44,067 nucleotides of DNA from Clostridiales bacterium (GCA_029219585.1 JAQXTR010000029.1:1-44067); one strand, 5' to 3'; positions 7,780 through 16,450 are shown, numbered from the stretch's first letter. The notes: generated by a model not told the origin, from the sequence alone. A program made the numbers and translations.

Positions 7780-9123
7780 ATGAAAAAGAAAAGCATTGTC
7801 ATTTTTTGTTTCGTTGTAGCTGTGGCTATCGCGCTTAACCTTGTTGCATTCATGGGACTTCCGGGTGCAATGAGTTCTAAGTTCGGCGGAATGCTTGATT
7901 CCAACACCGGTATCAGACAGGGTATAGACCTTGCCGGAGGTTCGGTTATCTCATTTCAGGCTAATGCTGATAACCCCACAGAAAGCGAAATGGAAACTGT
8001 CAGATCAATCTATGAGACACGTCTTAACGGCGCAGGCTACACAGAGTCACGTATCTCAATAGGCGAAGGCGGAAAAATCACGATTGAGATTCCGTCCGGA
8101 AGTAATGCATCATCAGAAGAAGAGGCTGAGTCAATGACTGCCACAGAACAGACGGATGCGGCTGTTGAGCTTCTTTCACAGGTAGCAAAGCTCACCTTCC
8201 AGGATGCGGACGGAAATGTTGTACTTAACGGCGATGACGTTACATCGGCAAAGAGTATTTACGGTCAGCCGAGCCAGAATGCAAATTCACAGTATTATGT
8301 ACAGGTTGAATTTACATCAGAGGGCTCAAAGAAGTTTGCCGAGGCAACTGCGGCGGCTGCTGCAAAGGCATCACCGAACAATATTATTAAGATTGTTATG
8401 GATGATACGGTAGTATCGTCACCGAGAGTTCAGGAGAAGATAGATTCAACCTCATGCGTTATCACGGGTGATTTCACAGCAGAGGACTCTTCAATGCTTG
8501 CAAACCAGATAAGCTCGGGTAATCTTCCGTTTGAGATGACAAAGATTTCTCAGGAAACCGTAGGTGCAGAGCTTGGACGTGATGCACTCCCGACAAGCCT
8601 TACAGCGGCGGCGATAGGTATCTTCCTCGTTATGCTCTTTATGATCTGGAGATACAGACTGCCCGGTCTTATTGCTGATATTTCACTGCTTATCTATGTG
8701 GGTCTTATCAGTCTTGCGATGGGTGTGTTCAGAGTAAACCTCAGTCTTTCGGGTATAGCCGGTATCGTTCTTTCAATCGGTATGGCGGTTGACGCGGATT
8801 GTATTATATTTGAGCGTATGAAAGAGGAGCTTGCTGTGGGCAAGACAATACGCGCGTCTGTTGAGGCAGGATTCAACAAGGCGTTTTCGGCAATCATCGA
8901 CTCAAATGTTACAACAATTATCTCATGTGTAGTATTATACATGTCAGGCATAGGTACTGTAACAGGCTTTGCAACAACACTCGGTATAGGCGTTGTTCTC
9001 TCAATGATTACAGCTATATTTATAACAAAGTTCCTTATGAGAAACCTTGTAAATATAGGCGCTACGAATAAGAATCTGTACTTTAACGCAAAGAAAGCTT
9101 TGGGAGGTGCTGCAAATGAATAA
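7780..9123 (+). CDS. secD: Protein translocase subunit SecD
   Basis: SecD, 447 residues, an RND-superfamily membrane protein that works with SecF and SecYEG to complete protein export using the proton motive force. It has an N-terminal membrane helix (residues about 5-27), the family D1 motif GIRQGIDLAGGS just after it, a large extracytoplasmic P1 domain (about 50-260), then five C-terminal membrane helices including the conserved GMAVDADCIIFERMKEEL region. AAAGGAATG precedes the start. The gene overlaps secF by eight bases, which indicates translational coupling. The N-terminal part of P1 carries a short acidic/Ser insertion (SNASSEEEAESMTA), probably a linker. Confidence 0.97.
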   Translation: MKKKSIVIFCFVVAVAIALNLVAFMGLPGAMSSKFGGMLDSNTGIRQGIDLAGGSVISFQANADNPTESEMETVRSIYETRLNGAGYTESRISIGEGGKITIEIPSGSNASSEEEAESMTATEQTDAAVELLSQVAKLTFQDADGNVVLNGDDVTSAKSIYGQPSQNANSQYYVQVEFTSEGSKKFAEATAAAAAKASPNNIIKIVMDDTVVSSPRVQEKIDSTSCVITGDFTAEDSSMLANQISSGNLPFEMTKISQETVGAELGRDALPTSLTAAAIGIFLVMLFMIWRYRLPGLIADISLLIYVGLISLAMGVFRVNLSLSGIAGIVLSIGMAVDADCIIFERMKEELAVGKTIRASVEAGFNKAFSAIIDSNVTTIISCVVLYMSGIGTVTGFATTLGIGVVLSMITAIFITKFLMRNLVNIGATNKNLYFNAKKALGGAANE

Positions 9124-10060
9124 GACATTTAATTATTCAGGTAATAAGGTAAAGTTCCTTCTTCTGCCGATAATCATAATTATTGCCGGTATTGTAATGT
9201 ATTTTGTACACGGCGGTTTCAACTTCGACGTTGAGTTTATGGGCGGTATAAGAATGCAGGTAGATCTCGGACAGACTTATGAGAATGATGAAATTGCGGC
9301 TCTTGTCAAGGATGCGACAGGTCTTGACGCTACAATTCAGAAGTCCGGCGCAACCGGTGAGGCTGCTATTATAAAGCTTCCGGCAGGCGATGCGGAGGAT
9401 GGCGGCGAGTCCAACAAGAACGCTGTTTTCTCAGCGCTTAAGGACAAGTATGGTCTTGATGACGAGGCGCTTCTGTCGGTACAGTCAGCTTCACCGAGCT
9501 TTGGTAAGCAGGTTCAGCAGAAGGCTGTATCATATACATTACTTGCGATTCTCTGTATGCTTGTATACATCATTATCCGTTTCGACTGGAGAAGCGGTGT
9601 TATGGCTGTAGCGGCGCTTGCTATTAATGTTCTCGTTATGGCATCTGTTTATACTGTTACAAACATTGCAATTAACTCGACATTTATAGCGGCAATGCTC
9701 ACGGTCGTTGGTTATTCAATCAACAATACAATCGTTATATTTGACCGTATCCGCGAGAATACAAAGACACGCAGACGCAGCGAGTCAATAACCGAGATGA
9801 CAAACAGAAGTATTCAGGAAACTCTGGGACGTACAATAAATTCAACAATCACTACGCTGATTACAATTGTGTTGATTTATATTCTCGGTGTTACAACAAT
9901 CAAGCAGTTTGCTTTACCGCTTATCATCGGTATCGTAATCGGTGCATTCACATCAATCTTCATTGCCAGCACATTCTGGGCTGCATGGAAGGAAGCAGAG
10001 GCTGAGGCAAAGGCTCAGGCTGCAGCGGAAAAGCGCGCATCAAAGAAAAAGACAAAGTAA
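9116..10060 (+). CDS. secF: Protein translocase subunit SecF
   Basis: SecF, about 314 residues, membrane partner of SecD. It has one N-terminal helix, a smaller extracytoplasmic domain starting with FDVEFMGGIRMQVDL, and five C-terminal helices. The conserved VGYSINNTIVIFDRIREN and the NRSIQETLGRTINST segment are present. The start at 9116 is chosen because the Shine-Dalgarno GGGAGG (9102-9107) occupies the alternative GTG at 9107. The Lys/Ala-rich tail (EAEAEAKAQAAAEKRASKKK) is cytoplasmic. Cotranscribed with secD and followed by a terminator. Confidence 0.97.
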   Translation: MNKTFNYSGNKVKFLLLPIIIIIAGIVMYFVHGGFNFDVEFMGGIRMQVDLGQTYENDEIAALVKDATGLDATIQKSGATGEAAIIKLPAGDAEDGGESNKNAVFSALKDKYGLDDEALLSVQSASPSFGKQVQQKAVSYTLLAILCMLVYIIIRFDWRSGVMAVAALAINVLVMASVYTVTNIAINSTFIAAMLTVVGYSINNTIVIFDRIRENTKTRRRSESITEMTNRSIQETLGRTINSTITTLITIVLIYILGVTTIKQFALPLIIGIVIGAFTSIFIASTFWAAWKEAEAEAKAQAAAEKRASKKKTK

Positions 10061-10073
10061 TTAAAAATAGCAT

Positions 10074-10115
10074 AAAATTTTCCTCTGTCACGTTTGCGGC
10101 AGAGGAATTTTTTTG
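10074..10115 (+). terminator. secDF terminator
   Basis: Hairpin AATTTTCCTCTG / CAGAGGAATT with a 12-base loop followed by a run of T residues, 20 bases after the secF stop. Confidence 0.92.
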
Positions 10116-10134
10116 TTATTAGACTTTTAAACTA

Positions 10135-10163
10135 TTGCTTATTGTCAATAAATGTGTTAAAAT
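10135..10163 (+). promoter_or_regulatory. apt promoter
   Basis: TTGCTT (10135-10140), a 17-base spacer and TAAAAT (10158-10163) lie about 48 bases before the apt start. The match is moderate, but it falls directly after the secDF terminator where a promoter is required. Confidence 0.6.
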
Positions 10164-10210
10164 AAAACTATAAAGAAAACATAAGAATAAAAGTTGGAGG
10201 ATAAATTACC

Positions 10211-10735
10211 ATGAAGACAGTAGAGGATTATATTACAAGTATACCGGATTTTCCGGAAAAGGGGATTATATTCCGTGACATAACATCAGTGTTTCAGGAC
10301 GCGAACGGCTTAAAGCTTGCAATTGACGGAATAATCGACCTAGTGAAGGATCTTGAATTTGATGTGATTGCGGGAACTGAATCAAGAGGCTTTCTGCTCG
10401 GTGCTCCGGTTGCCTACGCATTAGGGAAGGGCTTTGTGCTTGTGCGCAAAAAAGGCAAGCTTCCGCGCGAAACGGTATCAAAAACATATTCTCTTGAATA
10501 CGGCACGGCGGAGATTGAGATTCACAAGGATGCAATCAGGCCGGGCGAGAGAGTGCTGCTTGTGGATGACCTTATAGCAACGGGCGGCACAATACGCGCG
10601 GCGGCGGAGCTTATAGAAGGCCTGGGAGGCTCGGTTTCGGGAATGGCATTCCTTATTGAGCTTGCGGGACTTGAGGGAAGAAAGAAGCTTGAGGGCTATG
10701 ACGTGCGCTCGGTTATTTGTTATCCCGGAAAGTAA
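10211..10735 (+). CDS. apt: Adenine phosphoribosyltransferase
   Basis: Salvages adenine to AMP using PRPP, in the cytoplasm. The length of 174 residues is normal for Apt. The N-terminal IPDFPEKGIIFRDIT motif, the AGTESRGFLLGAPVAYAL segment and the PRPP-binding loop VLLVDDLIATGGTIRAA (residues 114-130) are all present. The GGAGG ribosome binding site is well spaced. In many Clostridia apt is followed by relA, but here a secreted stalk-domain protein follows instead. No clear terminator separates the two, so they may share a transcript. Confidence 0.97.
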   Translation: MKTVEDYITSIPDFPEKGIIFRDITSVFQDANGLKLAIDGIIDLVKDLEFDVIAGTESRGFLLGAPVAYALGKGFVLVRKKGKLPRETVSKTYSLEYGTAEIEIHKDAIRPGERVLLVDDLIATGGTIRAAAELIEGLGGSVSGMAFLIELAGLEGRKKLEGYDVRSVICYPGK

Positions 10736-10809
10736 GTCTTGAATACTGTTTGTCTTAATAAAGCAAGAAATAAACATTTATTCTGTAATTAACAGGGAGG
10801 TAAATAGCA

Positions 10810-12474
10810 ATGAAAAAGATTATATCAGCAGTTGTTTTTGCGGCTTGTATTACAATACCGTACTGCGCATTGGCAGCAAACGGCGATATTGCCGGAGAAA
10901 TCTACACAACGGATATTTTAACTCAGGTGGACGGCAAAGACATTGCGTCCTACAGCATTGACGGTGAAACAATGATTGCTCTTGAGGACTTGGAGCAGTA
11001 CGGCTTTAATATAAAATATGATGATTCCGTCAGAACGGTTTTTATAAATCAGACGGGAGAATGTCCGGCTGATTTTGAACCGCATATACAGAGGGGGACT
11101 CCGGGCGGCAGAGCAGGATATTATTACGAAAGTGATATAAGAGCATATGTAAACGGACAGCCGATAGAAGCTTATGCTTTGGACGGTAAGATGGCGGCAA
11201 AGGTTGAAACTCTGGGGAATGTTACGGAAGACAGTGAATATGGTGTTTCCTGCTATCTTATGACATATTCCTATGATGATTCAAAGCGTCTATTATCGCT
11301 TTATACCGGAAAAAGCAAGCTGCCGCCGACCGAACAAATAAAGACTGATTTTGAAAATAAGGATGATTATTTCTGGTCTTATGGCGGAGAAATACCGATA
11401 GACGGCGGTACAATTCTGATAGGAGGTCAGCACGGTACCCCGCATGGGAGCTATGCGTACTATTATTATCTGGGCAATGACAAGCTTTTTATGAAGCTTG
11501 ACTACGCTCTTACGGGTGCGTATAATCTCAGAGACGGCTGGGGGCATACCGAGATAAGCGATGTAAAGGCTGACGGCGAATGTATTTCTTTTAAAGGGAT
11601 AAAGTTCAGCGGCATGGTCGGAGAATACAGATTCAATCCGCGCACCTTTGAAATGGAGGTTGTTGAGGAAAACTATCATCCGGACATTGATTTTGAGGAG
11701 TCGTTTAGAGAACAGATGGTATTTGGGAAAAATATATATACTTCCGACGTAAAGACTGTTATAGATGGTATTCCCGTAAATACATATCGGGCAGAGGGGC
11801 TGGACAGGATATTTATAGAAACGGATATATTTGAGCATTTGGGCTATACTGTTACGGAAGCGTCCTCAGGAAAGCTGTATCTGAAGAGGGGCGAAGGAGA
11901 TGCCGGTTGGCGGCAGGCGCTAAGGAGCCCGGGAGAGCTTATAGGCACCGTGGATAGGAGCGACATTGTTTCAATCAACGGATATACCTACAGGGTATAT
12001 TATGCCGGAGATAAAGCACTGATAGACGCGGATAGGCTGTGGGCGGTTGAGTACGGCAAGGATTTGCCGGAATATGAGATGTATAACGTATACGGCGCAG
12101 ACCCGTGCGGAATATCGGGCAGATATGACGCTCAGACGAATACGCTTACGTTAAATACAAACGGATTAAAGGCTGATTTTGAGGAGCTTAAGGAGAAGGC
12201 TAAGCATTTATATGACGGCAGAGAAGGTACCCAACCGCACATTGCGGCGGATAATGAGAGTTATTTTGTTATAGAGTATAATATTGAAGGTTACGGTATG
12301 GAATGTTATCTGATAACAAAGGACAGTCGGGTAATAAATATAGGCAAAGTCATGGATTTTCTTAATGTATTCAGCCGGAAAGCCGTATCCGTTGAGAATG
12401 ATATTTTGACCATATCCTGCGGTGACGGATCTGATGTACGTCTTGATATAAACGAAATGAAGCTGCTCCAATAA
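10810..12474 (+). CDS. Secreted stalk-domain (copper amine oxidase N-terminal-like) protein
   Basis: Exported protein of 554 residues with a clear signal peptide (MKKIISAVVFAACITIPYCA, cleavage near ALA-AN) and no other membrane segment. It contains at least two repeats of the stalk/Cu_amine_oxidN1-like fold. One, about residues 35-80, starts with DILTQVDGKDIASYSIDGE; the second, about 312-360, starts with SDVKTVIDGIPVNTYRAEG. Weaker copies at about 112-140 and 395-420 follow the same pattern of a short beta hairpin, 'V-x-I/V-N/D-G' and a later aromatic. Such domains are common in cell-wall-associated proteins of Clostridia and have no known catalytic role. Good GGGAGG site upstream. Function unknown. 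It sits between apt and der, both housekeeping genes. Confidence 0.75.
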   Translation: MKKIISAVVFAACITIPYCALAANGDIAGEIYTTDILTQVDGKDIASYSIDGETMIALEDLEQYGFNIKYDDSVRTVFINQTGECPADFEPHIQRGTPGGRAGYYYESDIRAYVNGQPIEAYALDGKMAAKVETLGNVTEDSEYGVSCYLMTYSYDDSKRLLSLYTGKSKLPPTEQIKTDFENKDDYFWSYGGEIPIDGGTILIGGQHGTPHGSYAYYYYLGNDKLFMKLDYALTGAYNLRDGWGHTEISDVKADGECISFKGIKFSGMVGEYRFNPRTFEMEVVEENYHPDIDFEESFREQMVFGKNIYTSDVKTVIDGIPVNTYRAEGLDRIFIETDIFEHLGYTVTEASSGKLYLKRGEGDAGWRQALRSPGELIGTVDRSDIVSINGYTYRVYYAGDKALIDADRLWAVEYGKDLPEYEMYNVYGADPCGISGRYDAQTNTLTLNTNGLKADFEELKEKAKHLYDGREGTQPHIAADNESYFVIEYNIEGYGMECYLITKDSRVINIGKVMDFLNVFSRKAVSVENDILTISCGDGSDVRLDINEMKLLQ

Positions 12475-12487
12475 ACAAAATTAGGGG

Positions 12488-12516
12488 TTGATTATTTTTC
12501 CGTTATATGATACAAT
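12488..12516 (+). promoter_or_regulatory. der operon promoter
   Basis: TTGATT (12488-12493), a 17-base spacer and TACAAT (12511-12516), 31 bases before the der start. It overlaps the in-frame upstream extension of der, which supports the later start. Confidence 0.75.
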
Positions 12517-12547
12517 ACTATGGATTGTAACGGAAAGGAGAAATGTA

Positions 12548-13873
12548 ATGAAACCAATGGTAGCAATAGTCGGCAGACCAAATGTGGGCAAGTCGACGTT
12601 ATTTAATAAAATTTCCGGACAGAGAATAAGTATTGTTGAGGATACCCCGGGTGTTACCCGTGACAGGATATATGCGGACGCGTCATGGCTCGACAAGCAT
12701 TTTACTCTTATAGATACGGGCGGTATTGAGCCGATGTCAAAGGACGAGATTCTTTCAAAGATGCGTGAGCAGGCGCAGCTGGCAATTGAGATGGCGGATG
12801 TTGTAATACTGGTCGTAAACGTCAAGGACGGCGTAACTGCGAATGATATTGAGGTATCACAGATGCTTCTTAAGGCAAAGAAGAATATAGTTCTTGCTGT
12901 TAATAAATGTGACAATATCGGTCAGCCGCCGTTCGAGTTCTATGAGTTCTATAATCTCGGACTTGGCGATCCGGTTGCAATATCCTCGGTAAACAGTCTC
13001 GGAATCGGAGATCTCCTGGACGAGGTAACGGCGAAATTTCCGAATGATGCGGACACCGAACCGGATGAGGATGAAATAAAGGTCGCTGTTATCGGGCGGC
13101 CGAATGCGGGCAAATCCTCGCTTATAAACAGAATTATCGGTGAGGAGCGTGTTATCGTTTCAAATATTGCCGGGACAACGCGTGACGCGATTGACACACG
13201 CTATGAAAGAGACGGAGACAAATTCCTGTTTATTGATACGGCCGGTATAAGGCGCAAGAGCAAGGTCAACGAGGCAATAGAGAAGTTCAGCGTAATAAGA
13301 GCATATGCGGCGGTTGACCGCAGTGATGTGTGCGTTATTATGATTGACGGCTCGGAGGGAATTGCGGAGCAGGATACAAAGATTGCGGGTTATGCAGACG
13401 AAAAGGGTAAGGCTTGTATATTTGTCATAAACAAGTGGGATATTGTCAAAAAGAACGACAAGACCATGAATGAGTTTAAGTACAGAATCCGTGAAACCTT
13501 TGCATTTATGCCCTACGCTTCAATGATGTTCATAAGTGCAAAGACGGGTCAGAGAGTGGATAAGCTGTTTGATGAGATCAAAAAGGTAAACGAGCAGCAT
13601 AAGAGAAGAATAACAACAGGTATGCTCAATGATGTTATAAACGAGGCTGTTCAGAAGCAGCAGCCGCCGTCGGATAAGGGTAAGAGACTTCGCATCTATT
13701 ACGGTACTCAGGTATCAGTTGCTCCGCCTACCTTTGTTTTGTTTGTTAATGATAAGGATTTATTCCATTTCTCATATAAGAGATTTATCGAAAACCAGAT
13801 AAGAGAAAATTTCGGCTTTGACGGCACGCCGATTGTTATTCTGATAAGAGAACGGAATAAAAAGGATCAGTAA
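12548..13873 (+). CDS. der: Ribosome biogenesis GTPase Der (EngA)
   Basis: Der is a double-G-domain GTPase needed for 50S subunit assembly. The first G domain has GRPNVGKST, the DTPGVTRD switch, DTGG and NKCD. The second has GRPNAGKSS, AGTTRDAID, DTAGIRRKSKV and NKWD. A C-terminal KH-like domain (about 350-442) binds RNA. The start at 12548 follows GGAAAGGAG closely and gives the expected 442 residues; the longer frame from 12488 would place the promoter inside the coding sequence. It is followed by plsY and gpsA at short spacing, an arrangement common in Clostridia. Confidence 0.98.
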   Translation: MKPMVAIVGRPNVGKSTLFNKISGQRISIVEDTPGVTRDRIYADASWLDKHFTLIDTGGIEPMSKDEILSKMREQAQLAIEMADVVILVVNVKDGVTANDIEVSQMLLKAKKNIVLAVNKCDNIGQPPFEFYEFYNLGLGDPVAISSVNSLGIGDLLDEVTAKFPNDADTEPDEDEIKVAVIGRPNAGKSSLINRIIGEERVIVSNIAGTTRDAIDTRYERDGDKFLFIDTAGIRRKSKVNEAIEKFSVIRAYAAVDRSDVCVIMIDGSEGIAEQDTKIAGYADEKGKACIFVINKWDIVKKNDKTMNEFKYRIRETFAFMPYASMMFISAKTGQRVDKLFDEIKKVNEQHKRRITTGMLNDVINEAVQKQQPPSDKGKRLRIYYGTQVSVAPPTFVLFVNDKDLFHFSYKRFIENQIRENFGFDGTPIVILIRERNKKDQ

Positions 13874-13894
13874 TTTAAGAAGGGAAATAGAGCA

Positions 13895-14521
13895 ATGGCA
13901 TTAGTAATAGTAACAGCGGTTGCCGCATACCTTATAGGCAGCGTTAATTCGTCAATATTGATTTCGCGTATAGTATCAGGAAAGGACATACGCCAGAGCG
14001 GCTCAGGAAACGCAGGAGCGACAAATATGCTCCGCACAATGGGTAAAAAATATGCGGTAATTACTCTTATCATTGATATTTTAAAGGGCGTGATAGCAGT
14101 TTTATTTGCAGGATTTGCAGCTTCTCATGGTGCGCCCGAATGGGTTACATATATAGCCGGCATATGCGTTGTGCTGGGGCACAACTTCCCGATATTCTTC
14201 GGCTTTAAGGGCGGCAAGGGTGTTGCGACGTCCTTGGGAGTTGTGCTTATGCTTGACTGGAAAATCGGTCTTATCGTGCTCGCTGCGGCACTTATAATTA
14301 TGGCTGCAACGAGATATGTATCTCTTGGTTCAATTACTGCGGCGCTTATATTCGCCGTTCTTGAAACGGTAATGATGGTGGTACATAATGAATTTAATGC
14401 GGTTCGGCTCGTTTGCGTGCTCATTTTAGCAGGCTTATTGATTGCAAGACACCACGCCAATATCGGAAGGCTTATTCACGGCACGGAAAATAAGCTTGGT
14501 TCAAAGAAAAAGGAGGGCTGA
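13895..14521 (+). CDS. plsY: Glycerol-3-phosphate acyltransferase PlsY
   Basis: Membrane enzyme that transfers the acyl group from acyl-phosphate to glycerol-3-phosphate, giving lysophosphatidate, the first step of phospholipid synthesis. Its 208 residues include five or so hydrophobic segments. The three PlsY motifs are visible: IGSVNSSILISR, DIRQSGSGNAGATNMLRTMG and GHNFPIFFGFKGGKGVATSLG (trimmed). Preceded by AAGAAGGGA and followed by gpsA two bases after its stop. The partner enzyme in the same operon supplies its glycerol-3-phosphate. Confidence 0.97.
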   Translation: MALVIVTAVAAYLIGSVNSSILISRIVSGKDIRQSGSGNAGATNMLRTMGKKYAVITLIIDILKGVIAVLFAGFAASHGAPEWVTYIAGICVVLGHNFPIFFGFKGGKGVATSLGVVLMLDWKIGLIVLAAALIIMAATRYVSLGSITAALIFAVLETVMMVVHNEFNAVRLVCVLILAGLLIARHHANIGRLIHGTENKLGSKKKEG

Positions 14522-14523
14522 TT

Positions 14524-15504
14524 ATGAAAATTGCGGTAATAGGCTCCGGCGGCTGGGGTACGGCGGTTGCTATGCTTCTTGCGGGCAAGGGCAATGATAT
14601 ATATCTTTGGTCATGGATTCAGGAGGAAACCGACAGGCTAAACCATGATCGTGAGAACAAGGAATTTCTGCCCGGAGTAAAGCTTCTGGACAATATAATC
14701 TGCACTCACGATATGGAAAAATGTATCGATGGAGCTGAGGTGATTGTTACGGCTGCGCCGTCTCCGGCAACGAGAGTGACGGCAAAGCAGATGGCTCAGT
14801 TTGTTAAGGCGGGGCAGAAGATAGTAAATATCTCAAAGGGACTTGAGGGGGAGCTGAGGCTCTCGCAGGTATATAAGGAGGAAATTCCGCAGGCGGATAT
14901 TTCGGTGCTCAGCGGTCCGTCACATGCCGAGGAGGTAGGGCGATCAATTCCGACAACGGTTGTTATCGCTTCACAGAGGATGGAAACAGCGGAAGCGCTG
15001 CAGGACGTATTTATGACTGATACCTTCAGAGTATACACCTCTGATGATGTAATCGGTGTGGAGCTTGGCGGTGCATTAAAGAACGTAATCGCGCTGTGCG
15101 CCGGGATTTCAGACGGCCTTGGCTACGGCGACAATACAAAGGCGGCGCTTATAACACGCGGCTGCGCTGAAATTACAAGGCTTGGAGTAGCAATGGGAGC
15201 AAAAGCAGCTACATTCTCCGGACTCTCCGGACTTGGTGATCTGATTGTGACCGGAACAAGCAAGCTGTCGCGCAACTACAGAGCGGGCAGGCTTTTGGGT
15301 GAGGGCATGTCGTTAAAAGACACACTCGAAAAGGTTCATATGGTTGTGGAGGGGGTAAATACATCAACCGCGGCATATAATCTCGGAAAAAAATACGGCG
15401 TGGAAACCCCGATTATAGACGAGGCATATAATCTGCTCTATAACGGCAAAAGTCCGCGTGATGCGGTAAACAGTCTGATGACAAGAAAAAAGAAATCAGA
15501 ATAA
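14524..15504 (+). CDS. gpsA: NAD(P)H-dependent glycerol-3-phosphate dehydrogenase
   Basis: Reduces dihydroxyacetone phosphate to sn-glycerol-3-phosphate for the adjacent PlsY. It has an N-terminal Rossmann motif GSGGWGTAVAMLLA, the conserved LSGPSHAEEV segment, the catalytic-region LGGALKNVIALCAG (Lys) and GLSGLGDLIVT followed by SRNYRAGRLLGEG. Length of 326 residues is standard. Last gene of the der-plsY-gpsA unit, closed by a terminator at 15513-15547. Some Clostridia have spoIVA next; it is absent here. Confidence 0.97.
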   Translation: MKIAVIGSGGWGTAVAMLLAGKGNDIYLWSWIQEETDRLNHDRENKEFLPGVKLLDNIICTHDMEKCIDGAEVIVTAAPSPATRVTAKQMAQFVKAGQKIVNISKGLEGELRLSQVYKEEIPQADISVLSGPSHAEEVGRSIPTTVVIASQRMETAEALQDVFMTDTFRVYTSDDVIGVELGGALKNVIALCAGISDGLGYGDNTKAALITRGCAEITRLGVAMGAKAATFSGLSGLGDLIVTGTSKLSRNYRAGRLLGEGMSLKDTLEKVHMVVEGVNTSTAAYNLGKKYGVETPIIDEAYNLLYNGKSPRDAVNSLMTRKKKSE

Positions 15505-15512
15505 TTTCAAAA

Positions 15513-15547
15513 GGCGGCAATCGGTTTATATCGGCTGCCGTTTTTTT
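15513..15547 (+). terminator. der-plsY-gpsA terminator
   Basis: GGCGGCA ... TGCCG stem with an imperfect inner helix (ATCGG/TCGG region) followed by seven T residues, eight bases after the gpsA stop. Confidence 0.88.
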
Positions 15548-15635
15548 AGTTATCATATTTTTATTTACAGTCAACAGGTTTGAAAAAGCAGCATACTATA
15601 AACAAGGAAAACCGCGCGCAAGGGAGAGTGATCAT

Positions 15636-16124
15636 ATGGTATATAACAGAGAAGCTGCGGCAGCATACGCAAGCTATTGGGCATATCGCCGTAACCCACG
15701 GTTTTATGATTTTTCGGATATTGGCGGAGATTGTACAAATTTTGCGTCACAATGTCTGTATGCCGGTTCGGAAGTAATGAATTATAAACCTGTCTACGGG
15801 TGGTTCTATATAAATGCTAATAACCGTACTGCGTCATGGACGGGAGTGGAGGAGCTTTATAATTTCCTTGTAAATAATACCGGACCCGGACCGCAGGGCG
15901 TTGTTGTACCGCTTATGAGTATCGCGCTCGGCGACATAGTCCAGCTTAAATTCTATGCGGGAAACAGATTTGACCATTCTCCTGTAGTTGTAGATCCCGG
16001 AAACGGTACTCCCGATACTGTTCTGATTGCCGCTCACAGCAAGGACAGTGACTGCCGTCCCATATCGACCTATGATTATATAGATATAAGACCTATTCAT
16101 ATCTATAATGTGGGCGAGGCATAA
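15636..16124 (+). CDS. Small Amidase_6-domain protein
   Basis: Protein of 162 residues that consists of almost nothing but an Amidase_6 (putative amidase, NlpC/P60-like papain fold) domain. The N-terminal YNREAAAAYASYWAYRRN and the GGDCTNFASQCLYAG motif with the presumed catalytic Cys are visible, as is a later FDHSPVVVD segment with the presumed catalytic His. Usually this domain is attached to a secreted or membrane protein, but no signal peptide or membrane helix is visible here. AAGGGAGAG precedes the ATG. No good sigma-A promoter is seen upstream, so expression may need another sigma factor. Its 3' end abuts the KdpE-like fragment on the other strand. Substrate unknown; cell-wall peptide cleavage is the family-level guess. 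Confidence 0.8.
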   Translation: MVYNREAAAAYASYWAYRRNPRFYDFSDIGGDCTNFASQCLYAGSEVMNYKPVYGWFYINANNRTASWTGVEELYNFLVNNTGPGPQGVVVPLMSIALGDIVQLKFYAGNRFDHSPVVVDPGNGTPDTVLIAAHSKDSDCRPISTYDYIDIRPIHIYNVGEA

Positions 16125-16258
16125 GATGATGCCTCCATTATGGCGCTTGCTCCGTCCTTTGCCGTTAAATATTTATAGTCGTGCGTTTTTAAGGTTGTTG
16201 TTATAAGATTTCTTACGGGCGTATCATCTTCAACAACCAGAATTGTAGTTTTATTCAT
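16103..16258 (-). pseudogene. 5' fragment of a KdpE-like response regulator gene
   Basis: A 51-codon frame starts with a strong ribosome binding site (AAGGAGG, nine bases upstream) and encodes MNKTTILVVEDDTPVRNLIT and TTLKTHDYKYLTAKDGASAI, followed by MEASS. This is the first ~45 residues of a receiver domain, most like KdpE of Clostridia. It includes the acidic pair (EDD) of the phosphorylation site but stops well before the phospho-acceptor Asp of a full receiver. After EASS the reading runs into sequence antisense to the end of the Amidase_6 gene and reaches TAG. The rest of the receiver and the DNA-binding domain are absent. This looks like a deletion remnant with its start region intact; a peptide could still be made. 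Confidence 0.7.
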
Positions 16259-16450
16259 TCAAATTAACCTCCTTTGTGGGCAGTGTGAAAGTGACACAAA
16301 ATTATGGGAAACTAAGTGCAGTAAGTAATTGACTTTCAGCAATTAATATGATATAATTCATATTGTATTGAACTCTTTTCGTAAGAAAGGAGATGATATA
16401 CATTGGGAAAAGCCCGTAAATGCGGTAAAATCAAGGAGATGTAGAAGAAA
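16259..16450. other. Divergent leader region between the KdpE fragment and ychF
   Basis: This stretch holds the ribosome binding site of the KdpE-like fragment on one side and the ychF promoter and 5' leader on the other. GTGTGAAAGTGACAC (16283-16297) is a small inverted repeat. A possible 13-residue leader frame (TTG at 16403, TAG at 16442-16444) lies directly before ychF. Confidence 0.55.
16329..16357 (+). promoter_or_regulatory. ychF operon promoter
   Basis: TTGACT (16329-16334), a 17-base spacer and perfect TATAAT (16352-16357). The predicted transcript has a leader of about 85 bases before ychF. Confidence 0.9.

Noticed and set aside
12488-12547. N-terminal extension of Der by 20 residues
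   Set aside because: The extension would place a clear promoter inside the coding sequence, and the GGAAAGGAG site fits the ATG at 12548.
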